This document shows positions 1-6,041 of a stretch of 6,995 nt of DNA, piece by piece. The stretch is from positions 1 through 6,995 of the forward strand of contig CAJGCJ010000103.1 of the NCBI GenBank assembly GCA_904501775.1. Direction: 5' to 3'. The notes beneath the pieces were generated by a model that saw only the letters and a list, made by a program, of their open reading frames with translations, did no database searches and had not been told where the DNA came from. The first letter of the stretch is position 1; the number at the start of each line of letters is the position of its first letter. The translations under genes and the position numbers were made by a program. This stretch comes from an uncultured Bacteroidaceae bacterium (GTDB lineage: Bacteria; Bacteroidota; Bacteroidia; Bacteroidales; Bacteroidaceae).

Positions 1-169
1 TGCTTTCAGGGTTAAGCATCCCACTCATAAATATTGCTCTAATAGCAGCTCGGAGTGTCTGGGCTATCACCCCTAACAACTCCACTAATTCCAATTCGGA
101 CATCCATACATTACCGCTTGGGATATTCACTCTGCCGTTTTCTTTGATTGTTATAATTGCTCGTTCCAT
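1..169 (-). CDS. Small HTH-like DNA-binding protein of a mobile element (3' end outside window)
   Basis: This reading frame starts at the ATG at 169-167 and stays open for 56 codons to the left edge, so the C-terminus is missing. The N-terminus is a short basic, strand-forming stretch (MERAIITIKENGRVNIPSGN). It leads into a conserved-looking segment with WMSELELVELLGV at about residues 22-34, then a helix containing LRAAIRAIFMSG. This pattern (Trp-Met, Glu-Leu, Leu-Gly-Val, then an Arg-rich recognition-like helix) resembles the N-terminal HTH of small proteins often found beside integrases in Bacteroidales mobile elements; I recall this from family knowledge and have not tested it. The gene begins two bases after the stop of the recombinase remnant upstream, so the two were probably cotranscribed. 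A regulatory or DNA-binding role is inferred. With the recombinase broken, this gene may be a passenger. Confidence 0.6.
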   Translation of the reverse strand, partial: MERAIITIKENGRVNIPSGNVWMSELELVELLGVIAQTLRAAIRAIFMSGMLNPES

Positions 170-171
170 AG

Positions 172-441
172 TTACATTGCTATTGATATTTCACTAAACG
201 ATTGATTAAGTCTGTTGCCGAACATCGTCAAATCCTTGTCTATTTTCTCGGTGGTAATCTTAGCATACTTCTGTGTCGTGGTAATGTTCGTATGCCCCAA
301 CACTCGGCTCACACTTTCAATTGGAACACCTTTACTGAGAGCTAATGTCGCAAATCCATGACGACCAGTGCCGCCCTCCTTTTTATAATTATACTCATTA
401 GATATTTTTAATGCTGATGCAGTTGTCTGTTTTGCCTCTTT
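172..441 (-). pseudogene. C-terminal remnant of a tyrosine recombinase (phage-type integrase)
   Basis: The minus-strand frame from 441 to the stop at 174-172 encodes 89 residues. From about residue 27 it matches the C-terminal catalytic core of tyrosine recombinases: RHGFATL with the catalytic Arg (codon 363-361), then SKGVPIESVSRVLGHTNI with the box II Gly-His (His50 of the frame), then TTTQKYAKI with the nucleophile Tyr59, nine residues after the His as usual. The basic tail to the stop is also typical. The frame is preceded by two consecutive stop codons (447-442) and has no credible start. The His of the usual H-x-x-R-H motif is replaced by Gly, and the 26 residues before RHGFATL look nothing like an integrase. 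A working enzyme would need roughly 200-300 more N-terminal residues, and the dipeptidase promoter and gene occupy that space. The best reading is a truncated, inactive integrase left at an element boundary. Confidence 0.8.
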
Positions 442-453
442 TTACTACATTTG
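423..453 (+). promoter_or_regulatory. Bacteroidota-type promoter for the M20 dipeptidase gene
   Basis: TTG at 423-425, then 20 bases, then TACATTTG at 446-453. This fits the Bacteroides housekeeping consensus (TTG or TTTG near -33, spacer of about 19-21, TAnnTTTG at -7). Transcription would begin near 460, giving a leader of about 40 bases that is AT-rich and has no strong Shine-Dalgarno sequence before the ATG at 501. A short dyad, CTACA-N5-TGTAG (445-459), overlaps the -7 box. Confidence 0.7.
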
Positions 454-500
454 TTGTAGATAACAATATTTTATATTAAATATACGAAAAAGGATAAGTT

Positions 501-1859
501 ATGGAGGTAAGAAAATATATTCAAGAGAATGAGGAACGTTTCCTCGATGAACTCTTTTCGCTGATACGTATTCCAAGTATAAGCGCAAAGAGCTGTCACA
601 AAAAAGATATCGAGGATTGTGCCGAGCGTTGGAAGGAGCTGCTACTCGAGGCCGGTGCCGATACTGCACAGGTGATGCCTTCGGCCGGTAATCCGCTAGT
701 CTATGCGCAAAAGATTGTGAACCCCGATGCTCCTACAGTGCTTATATATTCGCACTATGATGTTATGCCTGCCGAGCCTCTGGAGCTATGGACCTCATCA
801 CCCTTTGAACCTGTCGTAAGGGACGGACGAATATGGGCACGTGGCGCAGATGACGACAAGGGTCAGGCTATGATTCAGGTAAAGGCATTTGAGTATGTGG
901 TAAAGAATAATCTTCTTAACCATAATGTAAAATTCATTTTTGAGGGTGAAGAGGAGATTGGCTCTCCCAGCCTTAATGCTTTCCTTGCCGACAATAAAGA
1001 GCTGCTTAAAGCCGATGTCATTCTGGTTTCGGATACAAGTATGCTGGGAGCCGAACTTCCATCGCTGACTACGGGATTGAGAGGACTTGCATATTGGGAG
1101 GTTGAGGTAACCGGTCCTAACCGTGATTTGCACTCAGGACACTTCGGTGGCGCAGTGGCGAATCCTATAAATGTGCTGTGCGGGATGATTGCAAAGATGA
1201 CCGATGCTGACGGACGCATCACAATACCTAATTTCTATGACGATGTTGAGGAACTCTCGGCCGAGGAACGAGAGATGATTGCTTCCATTCCTTTTGACGA
1301 AGAGGCCTATATGAAGGCAATAGATGTAGATGGGCTGCATGGCGAAAAGGGCTATGCAACGCTTGAGCGTAACAGCTGCCGTCCTTCGTTCGATGTATGT
1401 GGCATTTGGGGCGGATATACTGGTGAGGGCTCAAAGACTGTATTGCCCTCAAAGGCGTATGCTAAGTTGTCGTGCCGTCTTGTGGCGCATCAGGACCACA
1501 CAAAGATATCGCAGATGTTTGTAGATTATTTCACTTCATTGGCTCCAAAGGGTGTAAGGGTTAAGGTTACCCCGATGCATGGCGGCGAGGGATATGTATG
1601 TCCTATCACTTTGCCTGCATACAAGGCAGCCGAAGCGGGCTTCGAAAAAGCATTCGGACAAAAACCATTGGCTGTGCGTCGTGGCGGAAGTATTCCTATC
1701 ATTAGCGATTTTGAGAAGATACTCGGTATAAAGACTGTGCTTATGGGATTCGGGCTCGAGAGTGATGCCATCCATTCACCTAATGAGAATTTCCGACTCG
1801 ATATTTTCCGTAAAGGTATAGAGGCAGTGATAGAATTCCACAAGAACTATAAAGGATAA
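501..1859 (+). CDS. M20 family metallodipeptidase (carnosinase/CPG2-like)
   Basis: A 452-residue cytosolic di-zinc peptidase of the ArgE/DapE/CPG2/carnosinase clan, expected to cleave dipeptides or similar small amide substrates during peptide use. The metal and catalytic residues are all visible: SHYDVMP with metal ligand His85, RGADDDKG with the bridging Asp118, EGEEEIGS with general base Glu151 and metal ligand Glu152, VSDTS with Asp178, and DAIHSPNE with His425. The dimerisation (lid) domain starts near residue 190 and contains HSGHFGG (His211), the residue that in this fold completes the active site across the dimer. There is no signal peptide, and the length is normal for bacterial M20 dipeptidases. 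The start at 501 follows the promoter at 423-453 with an A-rich leader. A hairpin just after the stop suggests a single-gene unit. The exact substrate cannot be read from sequence; acylase or deacetylase activity is the main alternative. Confidence 0.9.
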   Translation: MEVRKYIQENEERFLDELFSLIRIPSISAKSCHKKDIEDCAERWKELLLEAGADTAQVMPSAGNPLVYAQKIVNPDAPTVLIYSHYDVMPAEPLELWTSSPFEPVVRDGRIWARGADDDKGQAMIQVKAFEYVVKNNLLNHNVKFIFEGEEEIGSPSLNAFLADNKELLKADVILVSDTSMLGAELPSLTTGLRGLAYWEVEVTGPNRDLHSGHFGGAVANPINVLCGMIAKMTDADGRITIPNFYDDVEELSAEEREMIASIPFDEEAYMKAIDVDGLHGEKGYATLERNSCRPSFDVCGIWGGYTGEGSKTVLPSKAYAKLSCRLVAHQDHTKISQMFVDYFTSLAPKGVRVKVTPMHGGEGYVCPITLPAYKAAEAGFEKAFGQKPLAVRRGGSIPIISDFEKILGIKTVLMGFGLESDAIHSPNENFRLDIFRKGIEAVIEFHKNYKG

Positions 1860-1866
1860 ATATGAT

Positions 1867-1906
1867 TATGCAGCCATTGAAACAATTGATGGCTGCATAT
1901 GTTTTA
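1867..1906 (+). terminator. Intrinsic terminator after the dipeptidase gene
   Basis: Perfect 11-bp inverted repeat TATGCAGCCAT (1867-1877) and ATGGCTGCATA (1889-1899) with an 11-base loop, followed by TGTTTTATT. The T tract is modest and interrupted, so termination may be incomplete and some transcription could continue into the asparaginase gene 75 bases downstream. Confidence 0.7.
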
Positions 1907-1934
1907 TTATAAAACCTATTAATATATAACTCCT

Positions 1935-2981
1935 ATGAGACGATTGATGCTGTTTGTTACATTGTTTCTGTTCCTTGTTTCGTATGCGCAAAAACCGAAT
2001 GTGTACATTCTCGCAACAGGAGGAACAATAGCAGGCGTGGGTGAGTCTTCGGTAAATACATCCTATAAGGCCGGAGAGGTTGCGATAAGTTCGTTGCTCG
2101 ATGCTGTGCCGCAGGTGAAGGATGTTGCCAATGTGGTTGGCGAGCAGGTGGTGCGCATAGGCTCGCAGGATATGGACGATTCTACATGGCTACTCTTGTC
2201 GAAACGTATCAACGAATTGCTGAATAGCGATGAGGCAGATGCTGTTGTGGTTACGCATGGCACCGATACAATGGAAGAGACTGCGTTCTTCCTTTCACTC
2301 ACTACCCGAAGCAACAAGCCTGTTGTGCTTGTAGGTGCAATGCGTCCCTCTACGGCACTCAGTGCCGACGGGCCTCTCAATCTCTATAATGCCGTTGTCA
2401 CTGCTGCTTCGCCTGATTCGCGTGACAGGGGTGTGCTTGTAGTGATGAACGGCAGCATATATGCGGCTTCGGATGTTATAAAGATGCACACGACGCATGT
2501 AGATGCTTTCCGGTCGGCCAATGGAGCTGCTGTGGGATATGTGAATAATGATAAGGCAGTTTATTCATATCCGGCAGTTGAGACAGCTGCATCATTGCTT
2601 TTCTTTGATGTAAGTAAGCTCACATCCCTGCCGGCTGTAGGTATAATATATGGTCATGCAGGAGTGAGGGGCAATGTCGTTCAATCGATGATAGATAATG
2701 GTTACAAAGGGATTGTATATGCCGGTGTGGGCAATGGAAATATACATAGGGATATATTTCCTGTGCTCGAAGAGGCGCGTCGCGAAGGTATTATAGTAGT
2801 ACGCTCGTCGCGTGTGCCCTCGGGGCCTACCATGCTCGACAACGAGGTGGATGACGCGCATTACAGGTTTGTGGCATCGCAGTTGCTTACTCCCCAGAAG
2901 TCGCGTATACTTCTTCAGCTGGCATTGACAAAAACCGACGATTGGATTAGAATACAGGATTATTTCAACATATTCAGATAA
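1935..2981 (+). CDS. ansB: Periplasmic type II L-asparaginase
   Basis: A 348-residue precursor that hydrolyses L-asparagine to aspartate and ammonia, probably in the periplasm. Residues 1-18 form a signal peptide: MRR, a hydrophobic run (LMLFVTLFLFLV), then SYA with predicted cleavage before Gln19. Catalytic features follow the E. coli AnsB pattern: ATGGTIAG with nucleophile Thr31, Tyr44 in the flexible lid, GSQDM (Ser77-Gln78) for substrate binding, THGTDTMEET with Thr110-Asp111, and SDVIK with Lys183. Near the C-terminus, VVRSSRVPSGP, DNEVDDAHY (Glu304, the equivalent of E. coli Glu283) and LTPQKSRILLQLALT are very close to AnsB. The signal peptide and the C-terminal match favour type II over cytosolic type I. 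The ATG at 1935 is chosen because it gives a complete signal peptide. No convincing promoter is visible in the 75-base gap upstream, so it may rely partly on read-through. It converges with the patatin gene. Confidence 0.95.
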   Translation: MRRLMLFVTLFLFLVSYAQKPNVYILATGGTIAGVGESSVNTSYKAGEVAISSLLDAVPQVKDVANVVGEQVVRIGSQDMDDSTWLLLSKRINELLNSDEADAVVVTHGTDTMEETAFFLSLTTRSNKPVVLVGAMRPSTALSADGPLNLYNAVVTAASPDSRDRGVLVVMNGSIYAASDVIKMHTTHVDAFRSANGAAVGYVNNDKAVYSYPAVETAASLLFFDVSKLTSLPAVGIIYGHAGVRGNVVQSMIDNGYKGIVYAGVGNGNIHRDIFPVLEEARREGIIVVRSSRVPSGPTMLDNEVDDAHYRFVASQLLTPQKSRILLQLALTKTDDWIRIQDYFNIFR

Positions 2982-3020
2982 CGAGGAAGTTTAAATAAAA
3001 AACTTTTTTCTCACCATAAT

Positions 3021-3064
3021 ATTAGGGTAACCTATAAACTAAAAGGCGTTACCCTGATTTTTTT
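3021..3064 (+). terminator. Terminator between the convergent asparaginase and patatin genes
   Basis: Stem ATTAGGGTAAC (3021-3031) pairing with GTTACCCTGAT (3048-3058), 11 pairs including one G-U, with a 16-base loop, followed on the plus strand by seven Ts (3058-3064, the first also pairing in the stem). This is a good terminator for the asparaginase gene. In the minus direction the same hairpin sits just past the patatin stop codon and is followed, about 12 bases later, by a T-rich stretch (complement of 2997-3002), so it may work both ways. A small AAAAAACTTTTTT palindrome (2997-3009) precedes it. Confidence 0.75.
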
Positions 3065-3914
3065 ATTCTGTGATAAAATCTATCTCTGATGTTATTCTGT
3101 AGCCTTCGTTGTATAGTGCAGTCAACTTGTCGGTGTCGCGTTCCATCCTGCCTACATTCAGTGGCTTTTCGGGACGTATTACAATGAGCTCGCCTTTATC
3201 CTCCATCTCCTCTACAAGTGCTATCTGACGGTTGTACATTGCGTTGCGTTCTATTATGGCTTTACGCAAAGCCGGGTATTTGCGGTAATAAAAGAATGGT
3301 ACACGGGTCGGCTTGTCGGGCTTGCGGTAACCTTTGTTGCGTGTCAGTACAACGATGTTGTTTGTATATCCCTGTGAAATGGCACGCTGCAAAGGGATTG
3401 AATCGCCAACACCCCCGTCCATCATGGGTGTTCCGTCTACATAGGCTATTTGTGCAACAAATGGTAGGCTGCTCGATGCCTTTACAATATCTATGATACG
3501 TTTTGGGTCGTGCTTCTCTTCGTAATAACAGGCCGCACCGCTAAGGCAGCTTGTTGTCACAATCTCGAAACGGTTTTTGTTCTTGGCAAGTGCATCATAA
3601 TCGTATGGGTATATCTTTTCGGGGTAGATGTGGAACAAAAGTTTGAAATCCATAATGTTACCTTTTGTGAGCAGATGTCTGAGTCCTATGTATTTGTACT
3701 CTTTCAACAGGTCTATGTTGCCATGCTTTGACCTGCCGCGCGGGTGCGACATATATGATAGTCCGCTGCATGCGCCTGCACTTACACCAATTGTATATGG
3801 GAATTCTATGCCACGGTCCATCAGGCAGTCCAGCACTCCGCTTGTGAAGACACCGCGCATGCCTCCGCCTTCGAGTATGAGTCCGGCTCTATCGTTTATC
3901 TTGAATTGTTTCAT
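3063..3914 (-). CDS. Patatin-like phospholipase, YjjU/RssA type
   Basis: A 283-residue serine hydrolase with the patatin Ser-Asp dyad, expected to act as a lipid acyl hydrolase on phospholipid or related acyl esters. The oxyanion-hole loop is LEGGGMRGVF (Gly16-Gly18, Arg20). The nucleophile elbow is GVSAG with Ser45, and the partner aspartate is in MMDGGVGDSIP (Asp166). ASSSLPF and the Asp-Gly-Gly motif are the usual patatin blocks. The length and the RGVFTSGVLD block resemble the E. coli YjjU group. There is no signal peptide or membrane segment, so it is probably cytoplasmic or membrane-peripheral. It is a single gene on the opposite strand to its neighbours. A TACTTTTG box 31 bases upstream of the ATG is a plausible -7 element. 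True substrates are unknown for most of this subgroup. Confidence 0.9.
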   Translation of the reverse strand: MKQFKINDRAGLILEGGGMRGVFTSGVLDCLMDRGIEFPYTIGVSAGACSGLSYMSHPRGRSKHGNIDLLKEYKYIGLRHLLTKGNIMDFKLLFHIYPEKIYPYDYDALAKNKNRFEIVTTSCLSGAACYYEEKHDPKRIIDIVKASSSLPFVAQIAYVDGTPMMDGGVGDSIPLQRAISQGYTNNIVVLTRNKGYRKPDKPTRVPFFYYRKYPALRKAIIERNAMYNRQIALVEEMEDKGELIVIRPEKPLNVGRMERDTDKLTALYNEGYRITSEIDFITE

Positions 3915-3943
3915 ACTATATATCCCTAAAACAGATATTACGT

Positions 3944-3979
3944 TACAAAAGTAATATTTTTATCGAATGAACTTTTGTA
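3944..3979. repeat. Perfect 9-bp inverted repeat between divergent promoters
   Basis: TACAAAAGT (3944-3952) and ACTTTTGTA (3971-3979) are exact reverse complements separated by 18 AT-rich bases, placing the arm centres 27 bases apart. The left arm overlaps the likely patatin -7 box, and the right arm contains the TTTG proposed as the -33 box of the glutamine synthetase promoter. The layout would suit a dimeric regulator, but the arms also resemble the promoter consensus itself, which could explain the symmetry. Confidence 0.5.
3946..3953 (-). promoter_or_regulatory. Possible -7 element for the patatin gene
   Basis: On the minus strand 3953-3946 reads TACTTTTG, which fits the Bacteroides TAnnTTTG box and lies 31 bases before the patatin ATG. 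No clear TTG is found at the right distance upstream, so the -33 half is weak or absent. The box overlaps the left arm of a 9-bp inverted repeat. Confidence 0.5.
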
Positions 3980-4002
3980 TGTGAATTAAAATAGTACATT
4001 TG
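3974..4002 (+). promoter_or_regulatory. Promoter of the glutamine synthetase operon
   Basis: TTTG at 3974-3977 and TACATTTG at 3995-4002, with 17 bases between them. The -7 box is a perfect TAnnTTTG and is identical to the one before the dipeptidase gene. The spacer is two or three bases shorter than usual, which might make the promoter weak or dependent on an activator. Transcription would begin near 4009, leaving a leader of about 23 bases before the ATG at 4032. Confidence 0.65.
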
Positions 4003-4031
4003 CGATATATAAAGACTAAAGATTATAAGTT

Positions 4032-5534
4032 ATGAATAGAGAACTTGAATTGACTCCCAACAAGGTGGCTGCCTATTTGGGTAAACCATGTAAAGAGTTT
4101 ACAAAAGCCGACATAGTACGTTATATAACAGAGAACGGTGTACGAATGATTAATTTCATGTACCCTGCAGGCGATGGAAGGCTCAAAACACTTAATTTCG
4201 TTATTAACAGTGCCGCTTATCTCGATGCAATACTCACTTGCGGCGAGCGTGTGGACGGTTCGAGCCTCTTCCCCTTCATCGAGGCCGGCAGTAGCGATCT
4301 GTACGTTCTTCCACGATTCAGTACTGCATTCCTCGACCCCTTTGCGCAGATACCTACATTGTCAATGCTCTGTTCCTATTTCAATAAAGATGGCGAGATG
4401 CTTGAGAGCTCTCCCGAGAATACCCTGCGAAAGGCTTGCCGTGCTTTTGAGGATGTGACAGGTATGCAATTTCAGGCAATGGGCGAACTTGAATATTATG
4501 TCATTGCTCCCGACAGCGGAATGTTCCCTGCTACCGACCAGAAAGGTTACCACGAGTCGGCACCTTATGCCAAGTTCAACGAGTTCCGCACCGAGTGTAT
4601 GGCCTACATTGCACAGGCCGGAGGACAAATAAAATATGGCCACTCCGAGGTGGGTAATTTTACAATTGACAATCTCATATACGAGCAGAACGAGATAGAG
4701 TTCTTGCCGGTTGATGCTCTTGAAGCTGCCGACCAGCTTATGATTGCAAAGTGGATAATCCGTAACCTTGCATATAAGTATAACTACGATATAACATTCG
4801 CTCCAAAGATAACAACAGGCAAGGCCGGCTCGGGATTGCATATACACATGCGCATCATGAAGGATGGCGTAAATATGATGCTCGACGGTGGTGCTCTCTC
4901 CGAGACAGCTTTGAAGGCTATTGCAGGTATGATGCAGCTCGCTCCATCCATAACAGCATTCGGCAATACAAATCCCACATCCTATTTCCGACTTGTCCCT
5001 CATCAGGAGGCTCCTACAAATATCTGCTGGGGCGACCGTAACCGCTCTGTCCTTGTTCGTGTTCCGTTAGGTTGGGCTGCCAAAAGCGACATGTGCAGAA
5101 TAGCCAATCCGCTTGAAGAGCCGAGCAACTACGATACAACCCAAAAGCAGACCGTAGAAATGCGTTCGCCCGACGGCTCGGCCGATGTATATCAACTCAT
5201 CGCAGGCTTGGCTGTAGCCTGTCGTCATGGCTTTGAACTGCAGAATGCTCTCGATATAGCCAAGCAAACATATGTCAATGTAAATATCCATAAGAAAGAG
5301 AACGAAGAGAAACTGAACTCTTTGGCCCAGTTGCCCGACAGTTGCGAGGCATCGGCCGATTGCCTTGAGCGTCAGCGCCATATTTTTGAACAGTACAATG
5401 TCTTCAGCAAAGCAATGGTTGACGGTATAATAAAACGTCTTCGCTCTTATGGTGATGCCACATTGCGCAGCAGTATCGAAGGCAACACCGACGAGATGTT
5501 GAAACTTGTACACCGTTATTTCCATTGCGGATAA
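4032..5534 (+). CDS. glnA: Glutamine synthetase (GlnA fold, about 500-residue Bacteroidota form)
   Basis: A 500-residue enzyme that makes glutamine from glutamate, ammonium and ATP, the entry point for ammonium assimilation. Conserved blocks in order: VDGSS (Asp75, the intersubunit active-site Asp), GELEYY (metal ligands Glu152 and Glu154), HSEVG (Glu206), QNEIEF (Glu221), GSGLHIH (His270), YFRLVPHQEAP (Arg320, flap Glu326), RNRSVLVRVP (Arg338, Arg343) and VEMRSPD (Glu376, Arg378). All expected catalytic and metal residues are present. Two oddities stand out. The spacing from Glu206 to Glu221 is 15 residues, against 8 in E. coli. The region matching the adenylylation site NLYDLP reads SLAQLP, with Ala432 in place of Tyr, so control by adenylylation is not possible. 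It is much shorter than the roughly 730-residue GSIII (GlnN) of Bacteroides. It is first in an operon with the GNAT and SpoU genes. Confidence 0.93.
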   Translation: MNRELELTPNKVAAYLGKPCKEFTKADIVRYITENGVRMINFMYPAGDGRLKTLNFVINSAAYLDAILTCGERVDGSSLFPFIEAGSSDLYVLPRFSTAFLDPFAQIPTLSMLCSYFNKDGEMLESSPENTLRKACRAFEDVTGMQFQAMGELEYYVIAPDSGMFPATDQKGYHESAPYAKFNEFRTECMAYIAQAGGQIKYGHSEVGNFTIDNLIYEQNEIEFLPVDALEAADQLMIAKWIIRNLAYKYNYDITFAPKITTGKAGSGLHIHMRIMKDGVNMMLDGGALSETALKAIAGMMQLAPSITAFGNTNPTSYFRLVPHQEAPTNICWGDRNRSVLVRVPLGWAAKSDMCRIANPLEEPSNYDTTQKQTVEMRSPDGSADVYQLIAGLAVACRHGFELQNALDIAKQTYVNVNIHKKENEEKLNSLAQLPDSCEASADCLERQRHIFEQYNVFSKAMVDGIIKRLRSYGDATLRSSIEGNTDEMLKLVHRYFHCG

Positions 5535-6041
5535 ATGAATATACGAAGAGCCACAAACGAAGATATTCCGGCATTGATGAGTCTGTTCGACAACGCCAAA
5601 CAGATAATGCGCAAAAGCGGAAATTATAAGCAATGGGGCGAAGGCTATCCTTCGCCTTCCATTGTGTCTGATGACATAGGGAAAGGTAACTGCTATGTTG
5701 TGTGCGACAGCAGCGATGCCATAATTGCAACTTTGGCATTTATTCCCGGCCCCGATCCTACCTACTCGGTAATATACGACGGCAGTTGGCCCGATGACAA
5801 TACCTATTATGTAATACATAGGATTGCAGTGGCAAAAGAGGGGCAGGGAATTGCGCGTCAGATTCTCGATTGGGCTTTCGGGAAAGCATCAACAATACGC
5901 ATTGATACACATCGCGACAATGTAATCATGCACCATGTATTACAGAAATATGGTTTTAAAAAGTGTGGGGTTATATTTCTGCTGAACGGTGATGCACGCG
6001 ATGCCTATCACTTGACAAAAAACAATCCATTATGCCAATAA
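5535..6041 (+). CDS. GNAT family N-acetyltransferase
   Basis: A 168-residue acyl-CoA-dependent acetyltransferase of the GNAT superfamily, substrate unknown. The N-terminal MNIRRATNEDIPALMSLF is the usual first strand and helix of the fold. Motif A is HRIAVAKEGQGIARQILDWA (about residues 95-114), with the pyrophosphate-binding loop GQGIA. Residues RIDTHRDNVIMHHVLQKYGF (122-141) form motif B, with the Asn and the Tyr-Gly-Phe seen in small-molecule and amino-acid acetyltransferases. The Arg/Gln that normally opens the Q/R-x-x-G-x-G/A signature is Glu102 here. The ATG abuts the glutamine synthetase stop codon with no gap, and the 3' end overlaps the next gene by 10 bases, so it must be cotranscribed and probably translationally coupled. 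There is no signal peptide. Protein or amino-acid N-acetylation is possible, but nothing in the sequence settles it. Confidence 0.85.
   Translation: MNIRRATNEDIPALMSLFDNAKQIMRKSGNYKQWGEGYPSPSIVSDDIGKGNCYVVCDSSDAIIATLAFIPGPDPTYSVIYDGSWPDDNTYYVIHRIAVAKEGQGIARQILDWAFGKASTIRIDTHRDNVIMHHVLQKYGFKKCGVIFLLNGDARDAYHLTKNNPLCQ

Noticed and set aside
361..441. tRNA gene or clear attachment-site repeat at the integrase breakpoint
   Set aside because: No tRNA-like arms or T-loop sequence are seen, and no direct repeat that could be an att core is recognisable within the window.
798..1452. Several open frames of 68-115 codons on the minus strand inside the dipeptidase gene
   Set aside because: They lie antisense to a gene with all M20 catalytic motifs, have no family resemblance and no promoter or start context of their own.
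1877..1905. Possible promoter for the asparaginase gene (TTG at 1877-1879, TATGTTTT at 1898-1905)
   Set aside because: The -7 box ends in T instead of G, and the whole candidate lies inside the terminator hairpin, so the match is probably fortuitous.
1870..1914. A 14-codon plus-strand mini-ORF (MQPLKQLMAAYVLL) between the dipeptidase and asparaginase genes
   Set aside because: It coincides with the terminator hairpin, and no start context supports translation; the palindrome explains the sequence.
4362..5003. A 213-codon minus-strand open frame inside the glutamine synthetase gene
   Set aside because: It is long, but antisense to a fully motif-supported gene. Its Cys/His/Tyr-rich composition is what the complement of this codon usage produces, and no domain is recognisable.
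5067..5819. A 250-codon minus-strand open frame spanning the glutamine synthetase and GNAT junction
   Set aside because: Antisense to two well-supported genes, with the same shadow composition and no recognisable motif.
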